Assembly: GCA_965204875.1 (NCBI GenBank)
Contig: OZ242020.1
Span: 2,728,001-2,792,000, forward strand
Direction of reading: 5' to 3'
Source of the DNA: Aldehydirespirator sp965204875
GTDB taxonomy: Bacteria; Actinomycetota; Acidimicrobiia; Acidimicrobiales; Aldehydirespiratoraceae
DNA: 64,000 bases
Shown in pieces: positions 50,358 to 58,912 of the stretch. The notes beneath the pieces were generated by a model. It ran no database searches. It had not been told where the DNA came from and worked only from the letters and a program-made list of their open reading frames with translations. How positions within the stretch are numbered: the stretch's first letter is position 1; each line of letters begins with the position of its first letter. Position numbers and translations under genes: made by a program.

Positions 50358-50947
50358 GGATCCTCACCCGACGGGCAGACGGGGCTTGATCGCGAGCCGA
50401 ACTGGCTGACGCTCACGATCAGGAAGCACTGCCCGCACGTCCACTCGTCCGACCGCGGCGGGGCCACCGAACCGGACTTGACAGTGGAAACGGCGGGATC
50501 CTCCTCGTCTTCCTCATCGTCGTCGTCGCTGGCCGCTATGCGGTCGCGCAGGATCTCCTCGAGGTCGGCCTCGACATCGCTCGGGTGTACGTCGTCGTCG
50601 TCATCGTCGTCATCGTCGGCGGGTGCCGGCACGTCGTCGTCATCGTCATCGTCATCCTCGTCGTCGTAATCGTCGCCGCCACCGGTGTCCATGCCGTCGC
50701 CGCCGTCATCAAGGTCGTCCTCATCGAGGTCGTCGAGGTCGTCGTCGTCGGGTTCGTCGTCGTCGAGGTCGTCGAGGTCACCGTCGTCGGGTTCGTCGTC
50801 GTCGAGGTCGTCGTCAAGGTCGTCGTCAAGGTCGCCGTCCGTGCCGTCGCCGTCGAAGTCCTCGTCGAGGTCGCTATCGAAGTCGTCGTCGTCATCGACG
50901 CCGTCGACGCCGTCGAGATCGTCGGTCTGAGGATGTCCCACGTCCAT
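50330..50947 (-). CDS. Acidic DUF4193-like zinc-ribbon protein
   Basis: 205 residues from ATG 50947. The C-terminal domain has the pattern WTCGQCFLIVSVSQFGS and SPVCPSGEDPC, a zinc-ribbon like that ending DUF4193 proteins of actinobacteria. Before it lies an exceptional stretch of about 130 residues, mostly Asp with Glu, Gly, Leu and Pro (DDDLDDDEPDDGDLDDL and similar), encoded by GTCGTC-type repeats on the plus strand. Ordinary DUF4193 proteins are about 100 residues with a much shorter acidic run. Function unknown; a nucleic-acid- or metal-associated role is only inference. Confidence 0.75.
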   Translation of the reverse strand: MDVGHPQTDDLDGVDGVDDDDDFDSDLDEDFDGDGTDGDLDDDLDDDLDDDEPDDGDLDDLDDDEPDDDDLDDLDEDDLDDGGDGMDTGGGDDYDDEDDDDDDDDVPAPADDDDDDDDDVHPSDVEADLEEILRDRIAASDDDDEEDEEDPAVSTVKSGSVAPPRSDEWTCGQCFLIVSVSQFGSRSSPVCPSGEDPCESMERIR

Positions 50948-51051
50948 GTTCTCCCGTCCAACGGGCCTGCCAACCGCAAGGCGCGCCGCGGAGCATAGGC
51001 ACCTATCACGGCACCGCGGCAGCATTCATCCCGCCCGCTCGCGCCCGCTCC

Positions 51052-52716
51052 TCAGCCCCCGCCCCTGCCGGCGGCACGGCCTCGCGCCCCGCCCGCAGGA
51101 CCGCCGGATTGCGTGACCCTGAGCCTCTCGCTGCGCCTCTCGGCATCGAGGCGTCCCAGATCCGGATCAGCGTCGTGGTCGACGAACGACATCAGCTCAG
51201 CGACCGCGGCATGGCCCGCCTGCTCCGCGATCAGGCGGTGCATCCGCCGGCAGACCCGCCGGTAGGACGGATGGCCCTGCGGCGTGGTGCGCAACTCGAG
51301 GACGTGCATCGCCTCACGAGCGTTCATCTGCATCGAGTACCGCACCCGGTAGGCCAGCGCCACCGCATAGGGCGCCTGGTGCGGCAGCTCCGGCGACAGC
51401 GCCTCATAGAGCCGTGCCGAGCGCTCCATCACCGAGTCGAACCTGTCTTGCGCACCGGCCGCGACCACCGCCTCGGGCCTCACGTGGCCGTGGCGGGGTG
51501 ACAGCGGCTGCCATTCGACCGTGAGCATCCGGTGGCGCTGCAGGTCGCGGAACGCGCCGTAGTCCGAGAGGACGTCGAAGCGGTAGCCGGTCCGCTCGAG
51601 GGCCCGGCCCGGGCGGTGGCGACGGTTGCCGCGGTCGCCGCAGTAGGCGCGCACCACCTCGATGCGCTCCGCGTCCGACATGGCCCTGACCCTTGCCTCG
51701 ATGGCGCACTCGGGCAGCGAGGTGTGCGCGTACAGCATCGCCGCCACCATCTTGATCTCGCCGTCGGGGTCGAAGTCCACCAGCTCGACGACATCGTCAT
51801 CGGCGCGGTCGCCGACCGGGTCGCCGAACACCCGGCCGGCGAGATCGTCCATGGCCGCCCGGTTGCCGGCCAGGTACCGGGTGGTCAGCTCTCCCCTGCC
51901 CGCAAGGTCGACCCGCTTCAGGAACGACGGGATCACCTTGCGCAACTCGGTGAGCATCTCCTCGGCGTAGGCGCGCGACTCCGGCAGCGGGTGAGCCCGC
52001 ATCCTCAACAGCAGCGCCTCGTATGCCTGGCCGGTGCCGTAGATGCCCACGCTGCTCAGCGACGCCGCCGGGAGCATCCCTCTGATCGAGTCGAGCGCCC
52101 TGGCCTTTATCGCCTGGCGGTATGCGAAGTCGGAGTCCTGCCTCGCCTTGGGAACGTTGGCGCGGAAGAACTCCTGCAGCCGCGGCACGAGCTCGGAGTA
52201 GGCCGTGAACATGCGGTCCATGTCGCCCACGTATCGCGGCCCCAGCTTCGAGTTCATCACCTCGGGATCGCGGTGGTAGCGGTAGCGCCCGCCGAGGCGC
52301 TGGTCGTAGGCGATGTAGCGGGTGCTCTGCTCCAGGTAGGACATGAGCCTCCCCCACTCCAGCACCTTGGTGAGGAGGTTGGAGGCTTGCTCGCAGGCCA
52401 GGTGAACGCCGCCGAGCTGGGCGACGGAGTCGTCGCCGTAGTCGAAGAAGACCCGGTCATAGAGCTGCTCGGCACGGCGCAGCCCCACGGTCGCGTCGAT
52501 GCTCAGGTCGCCGCTGATGTCGAGGTCGTCGACGAACTCGTCCAGGAAGAGCCGCCGCAGGCTCGACATCGAGCGGGAGTAGCGCGCGAACAGCGCGCCC
52601 TTGACCACCTCCGGCAGGTTGACGAGGGCGTAGACCGGCCCGTCCAGGTTGGTGAAGTACCGGCGCAGGATGTCCTGTTCGGACTCGGAGAACTCCTCGG
52701 AGACGTACACGCTCAC
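51052..52716 (-). CDS. Tandem ThyX-like (FAD-dependent thymidylate synthase family) protein
   Basis: About 554 residues from GTG 52716, twice the size of ThyX. First half: GGVHLACEQASNLLTKVLEWGRLMSYLEQSTRYIAYD aligns with the ThyX segment RHRxxSxxExSxRY but reads WGR in place of RHR. Second half: RDLQRHRMLTVEWQPLSPRHG keeps RHR but lacks the spaced serine and ExSxRY. So each half has part of the signature. ThyX makes dTMP from dUMP using FAD and methylene-tetrahydrofolate. Whether this paralogue has that activity cannot be told from the sequence. It lies between DUF4193-like and M20 genes. Confidence 0.72.
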   Translation of the reverse strand: MSVYVSEEFSESEQDILRRYFTNLDGPVYALVNLPEVVKGALFARYSRSMSSLRRLFLDEFVDDLDISGDLSIDATVGLRRAEQLYDRVFFDYGDDSVAQLGGVHLACEQASNLLTKVLEWGRLMSYLEQSTRYIAYDQRLGGRYRYHRDPEVMNSKLGPRYVGDMDRMFTAYSELVPRLQEFFRANVPKARQDSDFAYRQAIKARALDSIRGMLPAASLSSVGIYGTGQAYEALLLRMRAHPLPESRAYAEEMLTELRKVIPSFLKRVDLAGRGELTTRYLAGNRAAMDDLAGRVFGDPVGDRADDDVVELVDFDPDGEIKMVAAMLYAHTSLPECAIEARVRAMSDAERIEVVRAYCGDRGNRRHRPGRALERTGYRFDVLSDYGAFRDLQRHRMLTVEWQPLSPRHGHVRPEAVVAAGAQDRFDSVMERSARLYEALSPELPHQAPYAVALAYRVRYSMQMNAREAMHVLELRTTPQGHPSYRRVCRRMHRLIAEQAGHAAVAELMSFVDHDADPDLGRLDAERRSERLRVTQSGGPAGGARGRAAGRGGG

Positions 52717-52797
52717 GGGCGGCAATCTACGCCAAGCGCCCAACCCGCTCGCGGACGCTCACCAAGCCGGCGCCGGCCTCCATGCCTGATCAACGGC

Positions 52798-52945
52798 GCT
52801 GCGAAAGCCGGGGGCTTGAGGAACAGGCGGCTTGTGCGGCCAGGCTGCTGCGCGGTCAGGATGCTGCGAAGGCCGGGGCATGGAGGACCACTCGGCGGAC
52901 GCGGTCAGGAATGCTGCTCGGTCTACGATGCCGCGAAGGCGGAGC
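52798..52945 (+). repeat. Degenerate copies of the M20 peptidase 3' end
   Basis: The last codons of the minus-strand M20 gene (reading GATGCCGCGAAGGCGG on plus, 52928-52943) are echoed at 52861 (ATGCTGCGAAGGCCGGGG) and at about 52798 (GCTGCGAAAGCCGGGGG). The middle copy would again encode AFAAS and a stop codon. Confidence 0.75.
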
Positions 52946-54104
52946 GCGCGGCCGCCATCACGCTGGCGTCGAGCCAGCAGTCCACCGCCGTCATGGCCAT
53001 GGCCTTGGCCCCGTCGATCACCGCGGCGTCGCCGTCGGGGCCGGCGGCGTGCTCGGCGAAGGCGGGCGTGTGGATGGGCACGTCGCCGGGGGCGACCTTG
53101 ATCATCGGGTGGATCGAGGGTGTCGAGTAGCTCACGTTGCCCATGTCGGTGCTGCCGACGACCCGTGCGTCCGGATCGTCGGAGGGCTTCCTGCCCACGG
53201 TGTCGAGGTTGACGAGATAGCTGCCGAGCAGCGCCGGGTTGTCCTTCATGTCCGCATAGGGCGGGTCGATCCAAAGGAACTCCACGCTGCAGCCCGCGGC
53301 GTCGGCCCCGGCCCGCAGGCAGTCCGCCACCCGCTCCTTGAGCGGCTCGAGCGTGGCCAGGTTGGTCGATCGCACGTACCACTCGGACGCGGCGGTGGCC
53401 GGAACGATGTTGGGCTTGGTTCCGCCGTCGGTGAAGACGCCGTGGATGCGCTCGTCCTCGCGGATGTGCTGGCGCAGGGCGGCGACGGCGTTGTAGCCGA
53501 TCACCGCTGCGTCAAGAGCGTTGCGACCGTGCTCGGGGGCGGCGGCGGCGTGGGCGGACCGCCCGGCATAGCGGGCCTCGAGCCGGTGCACCGCCACGGC
53601 GTTGAACCGGCGAAGCTCGTGGTTGGCGGGGTGGACCATCATCGCCGCGGCGGCGTCGCCGAAGGCTCCGTTGCGCAGCATGAACTCCTTGCCGCCGCCG
53701 CCCTCCTCGGCGGGCGTGCCGACCACGGCCACCCGACCGCCGGCCTCATCGGCGACCGACGCTGCGGCGAGCCCCGCGCCGAGGCCCGCGGCGGCGATGA
53801 TGTTGTGGCCGCAGGCGTGGCCGATCCCCGGCAGCGCGTCGTATTCGCAGACCACCGCCACCACCGGCCCGCCGCCGCTGCCGGCACGGCCCTCGAAGGC
53901 GGTGTCGAGGCCGTGGGCGTGCCGCTGCACCTCCAGCCCGTGATCGGCGATCACCCCGCTCAGCAGGTCGTGGGCGAAGCGCTCCTCGAAGCACAGCTCG
54001 GGGTGCGCATGGATGCGGTGCGAGACGTCGAGCAGCAGCGGGGCCAGCCGGTCGACCTCCGAGCACACTCGCTGCTTGGCCTCCGCGATGTCGATGCGCT
54101 CCAT
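52923..54104 (-). CDS. M20-family amidohydrolase/peptidase
   Basis: 393 residues. Metal-binding segments: VVCEYDALPGIGHACGHN, GTPAEEGGGGKEFML, and a late histidine region MIKVAPGDVPIHTPAF. The middle dimerisation domain has YAGRSAHAAAAPEHGRNALDAAV, typical of the M20D (AbgB/amidohydrolase) subfamily, which cleaves N-acyl amino acids or p-aminobenzoyl-glutamate-like compounds. ATG 54104 begins 25 bp from the divergent glpK start. Substrate unknown. Confidence 0.92.
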   Translation of the reverse strand: MERIDIAEAKQRVCSEVDRLAPLLLDVSHRIHAHPELCFEERFAHDLLSGVIADHGLEVQRHAHGLDTAFEGRAGSGGGPVVAVVCEYDALPGIGHACGHNIIAAAGLGAGLAAASVADEAGGRVAVVGTPAEEGGGGKEFMLRNGAFGDAAAAMMVHPANHELRRFNAVAVHRLEARYAGRSAHAAAAPEHGRNALDAAVIGYNAVAALRQHIREDERIHGVFTDGGTKPNIVPATAASEWYVRSTNLATLEPLKERVADCLRAGADAAGCSVEFLWIDPPYADMKDNPALLGSYLVNLDTVGRKPSDDPDARVVGSTDMGNVSYSTPSIHPMIKVAPGDVPIHTPAFAEHAAGPDGDAAVIDGAKAMAMTAVDCWLDASVMAAARSAFAAS

Positions 54105-54128
54105 GGGGCGATCATAGGATGCAGCCGC

Positions 54129-55741
54129 ATGACTGCCTTGATCGGCGCGCTCGACCAGGGGACCACGAGCACGCGCTTCATGGTGTTCGACCAGCGCGGC
54201 ACGGTCGTCGCGCGGGCGCAGCGGGAGCACGCTCAGATCTTTCCTCGACCGGGATGGGTCGAGCACGACCCCGACGAGATAATCGCCAGGACGAACCAGG
54301 TGATAGCGCAGGCCCTCGACGGCGCGGGGCTCAGGCCCCGCGACCTCGCGGCGGTGGGCATCGCCAACCAGCGCGAGACGGCCGTGGTGTGGGATCGCAC
54401 CACGGGCCGGGCGGTGGCCAACGCCATCGTCTGGCAGGACACCCGCACCGAGAAGATCTGCCGCGCCCTCGCAGCGTCGGCGGAGGCCCCCAGGCTGCGG
54501 CGCTCGACCGGCCTGCCGGCGGCCACGTACTTCGCCGGCCCCAAGGCACGGTGGCTGCTGGAGCGCGACCCGCGACTCGCGGCCCGAGCCGAGGCCGGTG
54601 AACTGGCCTTCGGCACGATCGACTCCTGGATCGTGTGGAACCTCACCGGCGGCGCCGAGCACGTCACCGACCCGACCAACGCCTCGCGGACGCTGCTGAT
54701 GGACCTTGAGACCCTCCAGTGGAGCCCCTGGCTGTGTGAGCAGGTCGGCGTGCCGCAGGCGATGCTCGGAGAGATCCGCCCGTCGGTCGGTTGGCTGGCC
54801 ACCGCTACCGGCCCGCTGGCAGGCGTCGGCATCGCGGGCATCCTCGGTGACCAGCAGGCCGCGCTGTTCGGGCAGGCCTGCTTCGCGGCGGGCGACGCCA
54901 AGAACACCTACGGCACGGCTGCTTCATGCTCATGAACACCGGCGAGGGCATGGTTCACTCCACCAACGGGCTGCTGACCACCGTCGCCTACCAGATCGCG
55001 GGCCAGGCGCCGGTGTACGCGCTGGAGGGGTCGGTCGCGGTGGCCGGGGCCCTGGTCCAGTGGCTGCGCGACAACCTCGGGATCATCGGCGACGCCTCGG
55101 AGGTGGAGGCGCTGGCCGCCACGGTGGAGGGCAACGGCGGCGTCTACTTCGTGCCCGCCTTCTCCGGGCTGTTCGCGCCCCACTGGCGCTCCGACGCTCG
55201 CGGTGTGGTGGCCGGCCTCACCGGCTACGCCACCAAGGCGCACATCGCCAGGGCCGCGCTCGAGGCCACGGCCTTCCAGACCAGCGAGGTGCTCGAAGCC
55301 ATGACGGCGGACGCAGCGACTTCACAGGCCCTGGGAACGGGCGCAGCGCCAGCACGCGCTCAGGGGGCTGACACTGCGACCGCAAGCACCCAGCGGGCAC
55401 AAGCCGGGGGGACGGCCCAGGCTCCGGGAGCGGGCGCAGCGGCGGCAGGCGCGCTGCGGGTGGACGGGGGGATGGTCGCCAACAGCCTGCTGATGCAGTT
55501 CCAGGCGGACATTCTCGCCAGGCGGGTGGTGCGCCCGGCCGTCGCCGAGACCACGGCGCTGGGCGCCGCGTACGCGGCCGGGCTGGCGACCGGCGCGTGG
55601 TCCTCGCTCGAGGAGCTGGCGGCCAACTGGCGGCCCCAGCGCACCTGGGAGCCGCAGATGAGCGAGCATGAGAGGACCCGGCTCCTCGGCCGCTGGCGCG
55701 ACGCGCTGTCCCGAACACTCGACTGGGCCCGCGACCCCTAG
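54129..55741 (+). pseudogene. glpK: Glycerol kinase with a one-base frameshift
   Basis: Frame 1 from ATG 54129 encodes MTALIGALDQGTTSTRFMVFD, PGWVEHDPDEI, GIANQRETAVVWDRTTG and GILGDQQAALFGQACF, then KNTYGTAASCS and a stop at 54935. Frame 2 from about 54919 continues MLMNTGEGMVHSTNGLLTTV and ends RDP at 55741. The family reads KNTYGTGCFMLMNTGE; the missing G at about 54917-54920 (GGCACGGCTGC for GGCACGGGCTGC) shifts the frame. All sugar-kinase motifs are otherwise present. A low-complexity Ala/Gly/Gln insert of about 45 residues lies between EAMTAD and LRVDGGMVAN (55309-55455). Either a true inactivation or a sequencing error. Confidence 0.88.
55325..55441 (+). repeat. 24-bp in-frame repeat inside glpK
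   Basis: CAGGCCCTGGGAACGGGCGC and following (55325-55348) recurs as CAGGCTCCGGGAGCGGGCGC (55418-55441) with three mismatches, 93 bp apart. It encodes Q-A-x-G-x-G-A-A twice within the insert. Confidence 0.75.
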
Positions 55742-56460
55742 GGACGGGGGATCCAGACTTGCAGAGACGCCGGTTCGACACGAACGCTGAGGGTTGACGC
55801 CCGCGACAGGCGGCGGCCGTCGAGGTACACGTCGAGGGTCGGATCGAGGGTGAACTGCGCAGCCTTCGTGCGGCGCTGCACGACATCGGGATGGGGCAGG
55901 TGCGTGCCCGCCGAGAGCCTGCGCCTGGCCGCCAGACGCACGGCCAGCGAGGGGCGGGCGTCGAACGTGTCGAGGCGCCCGTCGCCCGGATGGGCGCGCG
56001 GCGCGGCGTTCCAGTGCCCGATGAACGAGGCGTTGGCCACCACGAGCAGCCGGCCCCGCCACCACGACCTCCGGGCCACGAGGTGGGCCACGAACCAGTG
56101 GAGCACACCGTCCACGAGCACTGCCCCCACGTCGACGCTCACACCCACACCGGTGCCGGCACCCGAATCGGACTGCACCCCCGTATCGGCCTGAACCCCC
56201 GTACCGGTGCTGCCGGCGCCTCGCTCCCGGAGGCCTCGCTCCCGGAGGTCGGGGCCGTTGCCGCTCGCGGCGGGCGCGCCGAGGGTGCGGGCCATATCGC
56301 CGGCGGTGAGCACCACCGCGGGAGCGGGCCTGCCCGACCGGCGGGCCTCGGCCAAGAGATCGGCCGCGGCCGCGTCGCTCGACGCCACGCAGGCATCGGG
56401 CGGGATGTCGCCGACCGTCCCCCAGTCGGCGCCCCAGCCGGGACCCCGCTCCCCTATCAC
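55738..56460 (-). CDS. Diacylglycerol kinase-like lipid kinase, C-terminal-type protein
   Basis: About 240 residues from GTG 56460. N-terminus RGPGWGADWGTVGDIPPDACVASSDAAAADLLAEARR, then AVVLTAGDMARTLGAP; after a Gly/Thr/Ser linker, VLVDGVLHWFVAHLVARRSWWRGRLLVVANASFIGHWNAAPRAHPGDGRLDTFD and VQRRTKAAQFTLDPTLDVYLDGRRL. This resembles the DAGK/YegS C-terminal beta-sandwich; the classical N-terminal GGDGT ATP loop is not seen, so it may be a catalytically altered relative. It is last in the tatB-tatC run. Confidence 0.65.
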   Translation of the reverse strand: MIGERGPGWGADWGTVGDIPPDACVASSDAAAADLLAEARRSGRPAPAVVLTAGDMARTLGAPAASGNGPDLRERGLRERGAGSTGTGVQADTGVQSDSGAGTGVGVSVDVGAVLVDGVLHWFVAHLVARRSWWRGRLLVVANASFIGHWNAAPRAHPGDGRLDTFDARPSLAVRLAARRRLSAGTHLPHPDVVQRRTKAAQFTLDPTLDVYLDGRRLSRASTLSVRVEPASLQVWIPRP

Positions 56461-56483
56461 GCCGCGCCCTGGGGCACCGACCG

Positions 56484-57395
56484 TCAGGGCCGCGCCGTGT
56501 CGCGCTCGCGTCGCTGGCGGCGGCGGGCGAGCAGGCCCCGCCGGCGTGGCGGCGCCGAGCCGTCGCGCCTGGCTCGGCGGCGGTGGGCGATGACGCCCCA
56601 GAGGATCGCCATCTCGTAGAACAGGTACATCGGCACCGACAGCACCATCAGGGTGAACGGGTCGCCGCTCGGGGTTATCACGGCCACAAGGACGACGATT
56701 CCCACCACCGAGTAAGAGCGGACGCGGCGCAGCGTGCGGTTCTCGACGATGCCCAGCGCCTGCAACCCGATCAGCACTATCGGGAACTGGAAGGCGATGC
56801 CGAACCCCACCATCATCTTCACCACGAAGCCGAGGTAGCGCTGCGGGCTGAACAGCGACACCAGGTCGGGGCCTCCGATGGTGGCCAGGAAGCCCAGGGC
56901 CCGGGGCAGGCTCCAGTACGCCAGCGCCGCACCCAGAGCGAACAGCACGACGCTCACGGCGACGAAGGGCACCGCGTACTTCTTCTCCCGGCGATACAGG
57001 CCCGGCGCGATGAAGCGCCAGGCCTGCCAGGCGAGCACGGGGAAGGCCAGTGCCAGCCCGCCGTAGCCGCCCACGGTCATGCGCACCCTGAACGGCTCCA
57101 GCGGATCGGTGACGAACAGGTTGCAGCCGCCGTCGGGGCCGAAGAGGCGCGATTCGATCCGCTCGGCCACCGGGGCGGTCTCGCAGTAGGGCCCGAGCAG
57201 GAAGTCCAGGATGAACGGGTAGGCGATCCAGCACACCACGACCCCCACGGCCACGGCCACCGCCGACTTGATCAGGCGGTTGCGCAGTTCGGCGAGATGC
57301 TCCAGCAAGGTCATGTGGGAGGCCGAGGACAGCTCGCTCGGGCGCGAGGCGTCTTGGTCCCCGGACGTTCTGGCAGCCCTGCGCAGCCTCAGCAC
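56484..57395 (-). CDS. tatC: Sec-independent protein translocase TatC
   Basis: 303 residues with six hydrophobic helices. MTLLEHLAELRNRLIKSAVAV begins the conserved part and FRVRMTVGGYGGLALAFPVLAWQAWRFIAPGLYRREKKYA is the TatC signature region with the glutamate and arginine. It binds twin-arginine signal peptides together with TatB. The start overlaps the tatB-type gene by 7 bp. N-terminal 25 residues and the Arg-rich C-terminus extend beyond the usual TatC. Confidence 0.95.
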   Translation of the reverse strand: MLRLRRAARTSGDQDASRPSELSSASHMTLLEHLAELRNRLIKSAVAVAVGVVVCWIAYPFILDFLLGPYCETAPVAERIESRLFGPDGGCNLFVTDPLEPFRVRMTVGGYGGLALAFPVLAWQAWRFIAPGLYRREKKYAVPFVAVSVVLFALGAALAYWSLPRALGFLATIGGPDLVSLFSPQRYLGFVVKMMVGFGIAFQFPIVLIGLQALGIVENRTLRRVRSYSVVGIVVLVAVITPSGDPFTLMVLSVPMYLFYEMAILWGVIAHRRRARRDGSAPPRRRGLLARRRQRRERDTARP

Positions 57396-57748
57396 GCGCC
57401 GCTGGTGCCCGCGTCGGTGCCGGTCGCACCGCCGGTGCGCGTGTCGCCCTCCACAGTGCCGTCATCAACATCGGCCGCTCTCGGTGTGGCGGCGGTCTCC
57501 TTGAGAGACCTCGTCACCTCGCGCAGTTCCCTGTCGGCGGCCTTGAGGGTGGCCTTGGTCTCCCTCAGTGGCTCGCTGAGCGGTTCCGCCGCCTCGCGCA
57601 ACTCTTGCTGGAAGCCGGCGCCGATGCGGCGTATCTCGCCCATGAAGCGACCGACCTGGCGAATGGCCGTCGGCAGCTTGGTCGGGCCGAGCACGATCAG
57701 GGCAACGAGCAGGATCACCAACACCTCCCCGCCGCCGAGATTGCCCAC
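57389..57748 (-). CDS. tatB: TatB/TatA-type twin-arginine translocase subunit
   Basis: 119 residues: an N-terminal membrane helix GEVLVILLVALIVLGPTKLPTAIRQVGRFMGEIRR, the glycine-proline hinge of the TatA/B family, then an amphipathic helix and a long hydrophilic tail rich in Glu, Thr and Gly. The length and longer tail favour TatB; TatA is usually shorter. Forms the receptor with TatC, which follows directly. Confidence 0.88.
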   Translation of the reverse strand: MGNLGGGEVLVILLVALIVLGPTKLPTAIRQVGRFMGEIRRIGAGFQQELREAAEPLSEPLRETKATLKAADRELREVTRSLKETAATPRAADVDDGTVEGDTRTGGATGTDAGTSGAC

Positions 57749-57761
57749 GTCAGCAGGCTAC

Positions 57762-58025
57762 CTACGGTGCTCCCAGGCGGGCGGGCCGAGCGCGCCGGAA
57801 CCCGGCCCGCAGCCGGCGCGACGAGGCGCGCGTCGCCTCAAGGCGTCCGGTCACGGCCGCTACCTCGCGCAGCAACTCGTCGCCGGCTACGGCGGTGGCC
57901 GCCGATCGTCGCAGCGCAAGGCGCAGCAGGGCGACTTCGCGTGCCACGCCGCGCAGGCCGATCCAAAGGACGACCAGCGCGGTAACCGTGGCAGCGGCCG
58001 GCGCGATCATCCACACACGCCTCAA
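57762..58025 (-). CDS. Small single-pass membrane protein
   Basis: 87 residues: one N-terminal hydrophobic helix (MIAPAAATVTALVVLWIGLRG) and a basic helix-forming tail (SRRLRAGFRRARPARL). Lies 13 bp upstream of tatB on the same strand. No domain recognised. Confidence 0.65.
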   Translation of the reverse strand: MRRVWMIAPAAATVTALVVLWIGLRGVAREVALLRLALRRSAATAVAGDELLREVAAVTGRLEATRASSRRLRAGFRRARPARLGAP

Positions 58026-58079
58026 GCTACATCGCTGCCTCCGGCGCTCTCGATCTCTGCGTATCGGGCAGCGGCGGGA

Positions 58080-58817
58080 TCAGCCGGCAGCGAAGCTGTG
58101 CAGCACCTCTGCCATCCGGTCGGTGTGGTCGCTGTAGACGGCGTCGATTCCGGCGTCCACGAGCTCGGCTATGTGGCGGGCGAGCTGCGCGTCCCACCCG
58201 AAGGCCAGCACGCCGAAGCGGTGGTAGAGGGTGGTCAGGCCGCCGGTCCAGTTGTCGCGCCTGAAGTTGGCCGCGTCGATGCCGGCGGCTGCGAGGTCTG
58301 CCGCGTGGCGCTCGGGGCCGCTCGGGAGCCGGTCGAGGCGGGTGGAGTGCACCAGCCGCACATCTGCGGCATCGGCCCGCCAGCGAGCCAGCAGATCGAT
58401 GTCGTGGTGGCAGGCCCAGAGCCGCTCTGCCGCGCCATGTCCCCGGGCGACCTCGACGAGGCCCGCGAAGGCGGCGGGGTTCTTCACGTCCACGCTCAGC
58501 GGCAGGTCCGTGCCGCAATGCTCGTAATAGTCGCCCAGCGTCGGCACGTGCGCCGGCAGCTGCGCCCGCTGCAGCGCAGCGATCGGCCGGCCCATGAGGC
58601 GGCGGGACCGCATCACCGCCAGCCCCCCCACGGCGGCATCATGGTGAAGCGCTATCTCGCCGTCGGCTGTGAGCCAGGCGTCGGTCTCGATGCCGGTGGC
58701 CCCCATCTGCCGGGCCAGCGAGAACGCTTCCAGGGTGTTCTCGCCGGCATGGGCGCTGGCGCCGCGGTGAGCGAAGGCGATCGGCGGCACCAGCAGCGCC
58801 GGCACACGGGTCTTCAC
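58080..58817 (-). CDS. Glycerophosphodiester phosphodiesterase
   Basis: 245 residues, GDPD fold. AHRGASAHAGENTLEAFSLA has the catalytic His-Arg and the metal glutamate of the family; GIETDAWLTADGEIALHHD carries ExD and the second histidine; LSVDVKNP is the further acid and lysine. It hydrolyses glycerophosphodiesters to glycerol-3-phosphate and an alcohol. No signal peptide, so cytoplasmic. GlpK is in the same region, which would fit glycerol use. Confidence 0.92.
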   Translation of the reverse strand: MKTRVPALLVPPIAFAHRGASAHAGENTLEAFSLARQMGATGIETDAWLTADGEIALHHDAAVGGLAVMRSRRLMGRPIAALQRAQLPAHVPTLGDYYEHCGTDLPLSVDVKNPAAFAGLVEVARGHGAAERLWACHHDIDLLARWRADAADVRLVHSTRLDRLPSGPERHAADLAAAGIDAANFRRDNWTGGLTTLYHRFGVLAFGWDAQLARHIAELVDAGIDAVYSDHTDRMAEVLHSFAAG

Positions 58818-58912
58818 AGCAGCAGCTCGCTGACCTGCGACCGCATGGCGAGCTTCATCTTCGAGACCCTGCCAACTGCGCGTGTCCTTGACATCCGCCG
58901 GCCGAGACCTGC

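Noticed and set aside
52782..54128. Plus-strand frame joined upstream to glpK
   Set aside because: It is antisense to the clear M20 peptidase gene and has no domain; glycerol kinase begins at ATG 54129.
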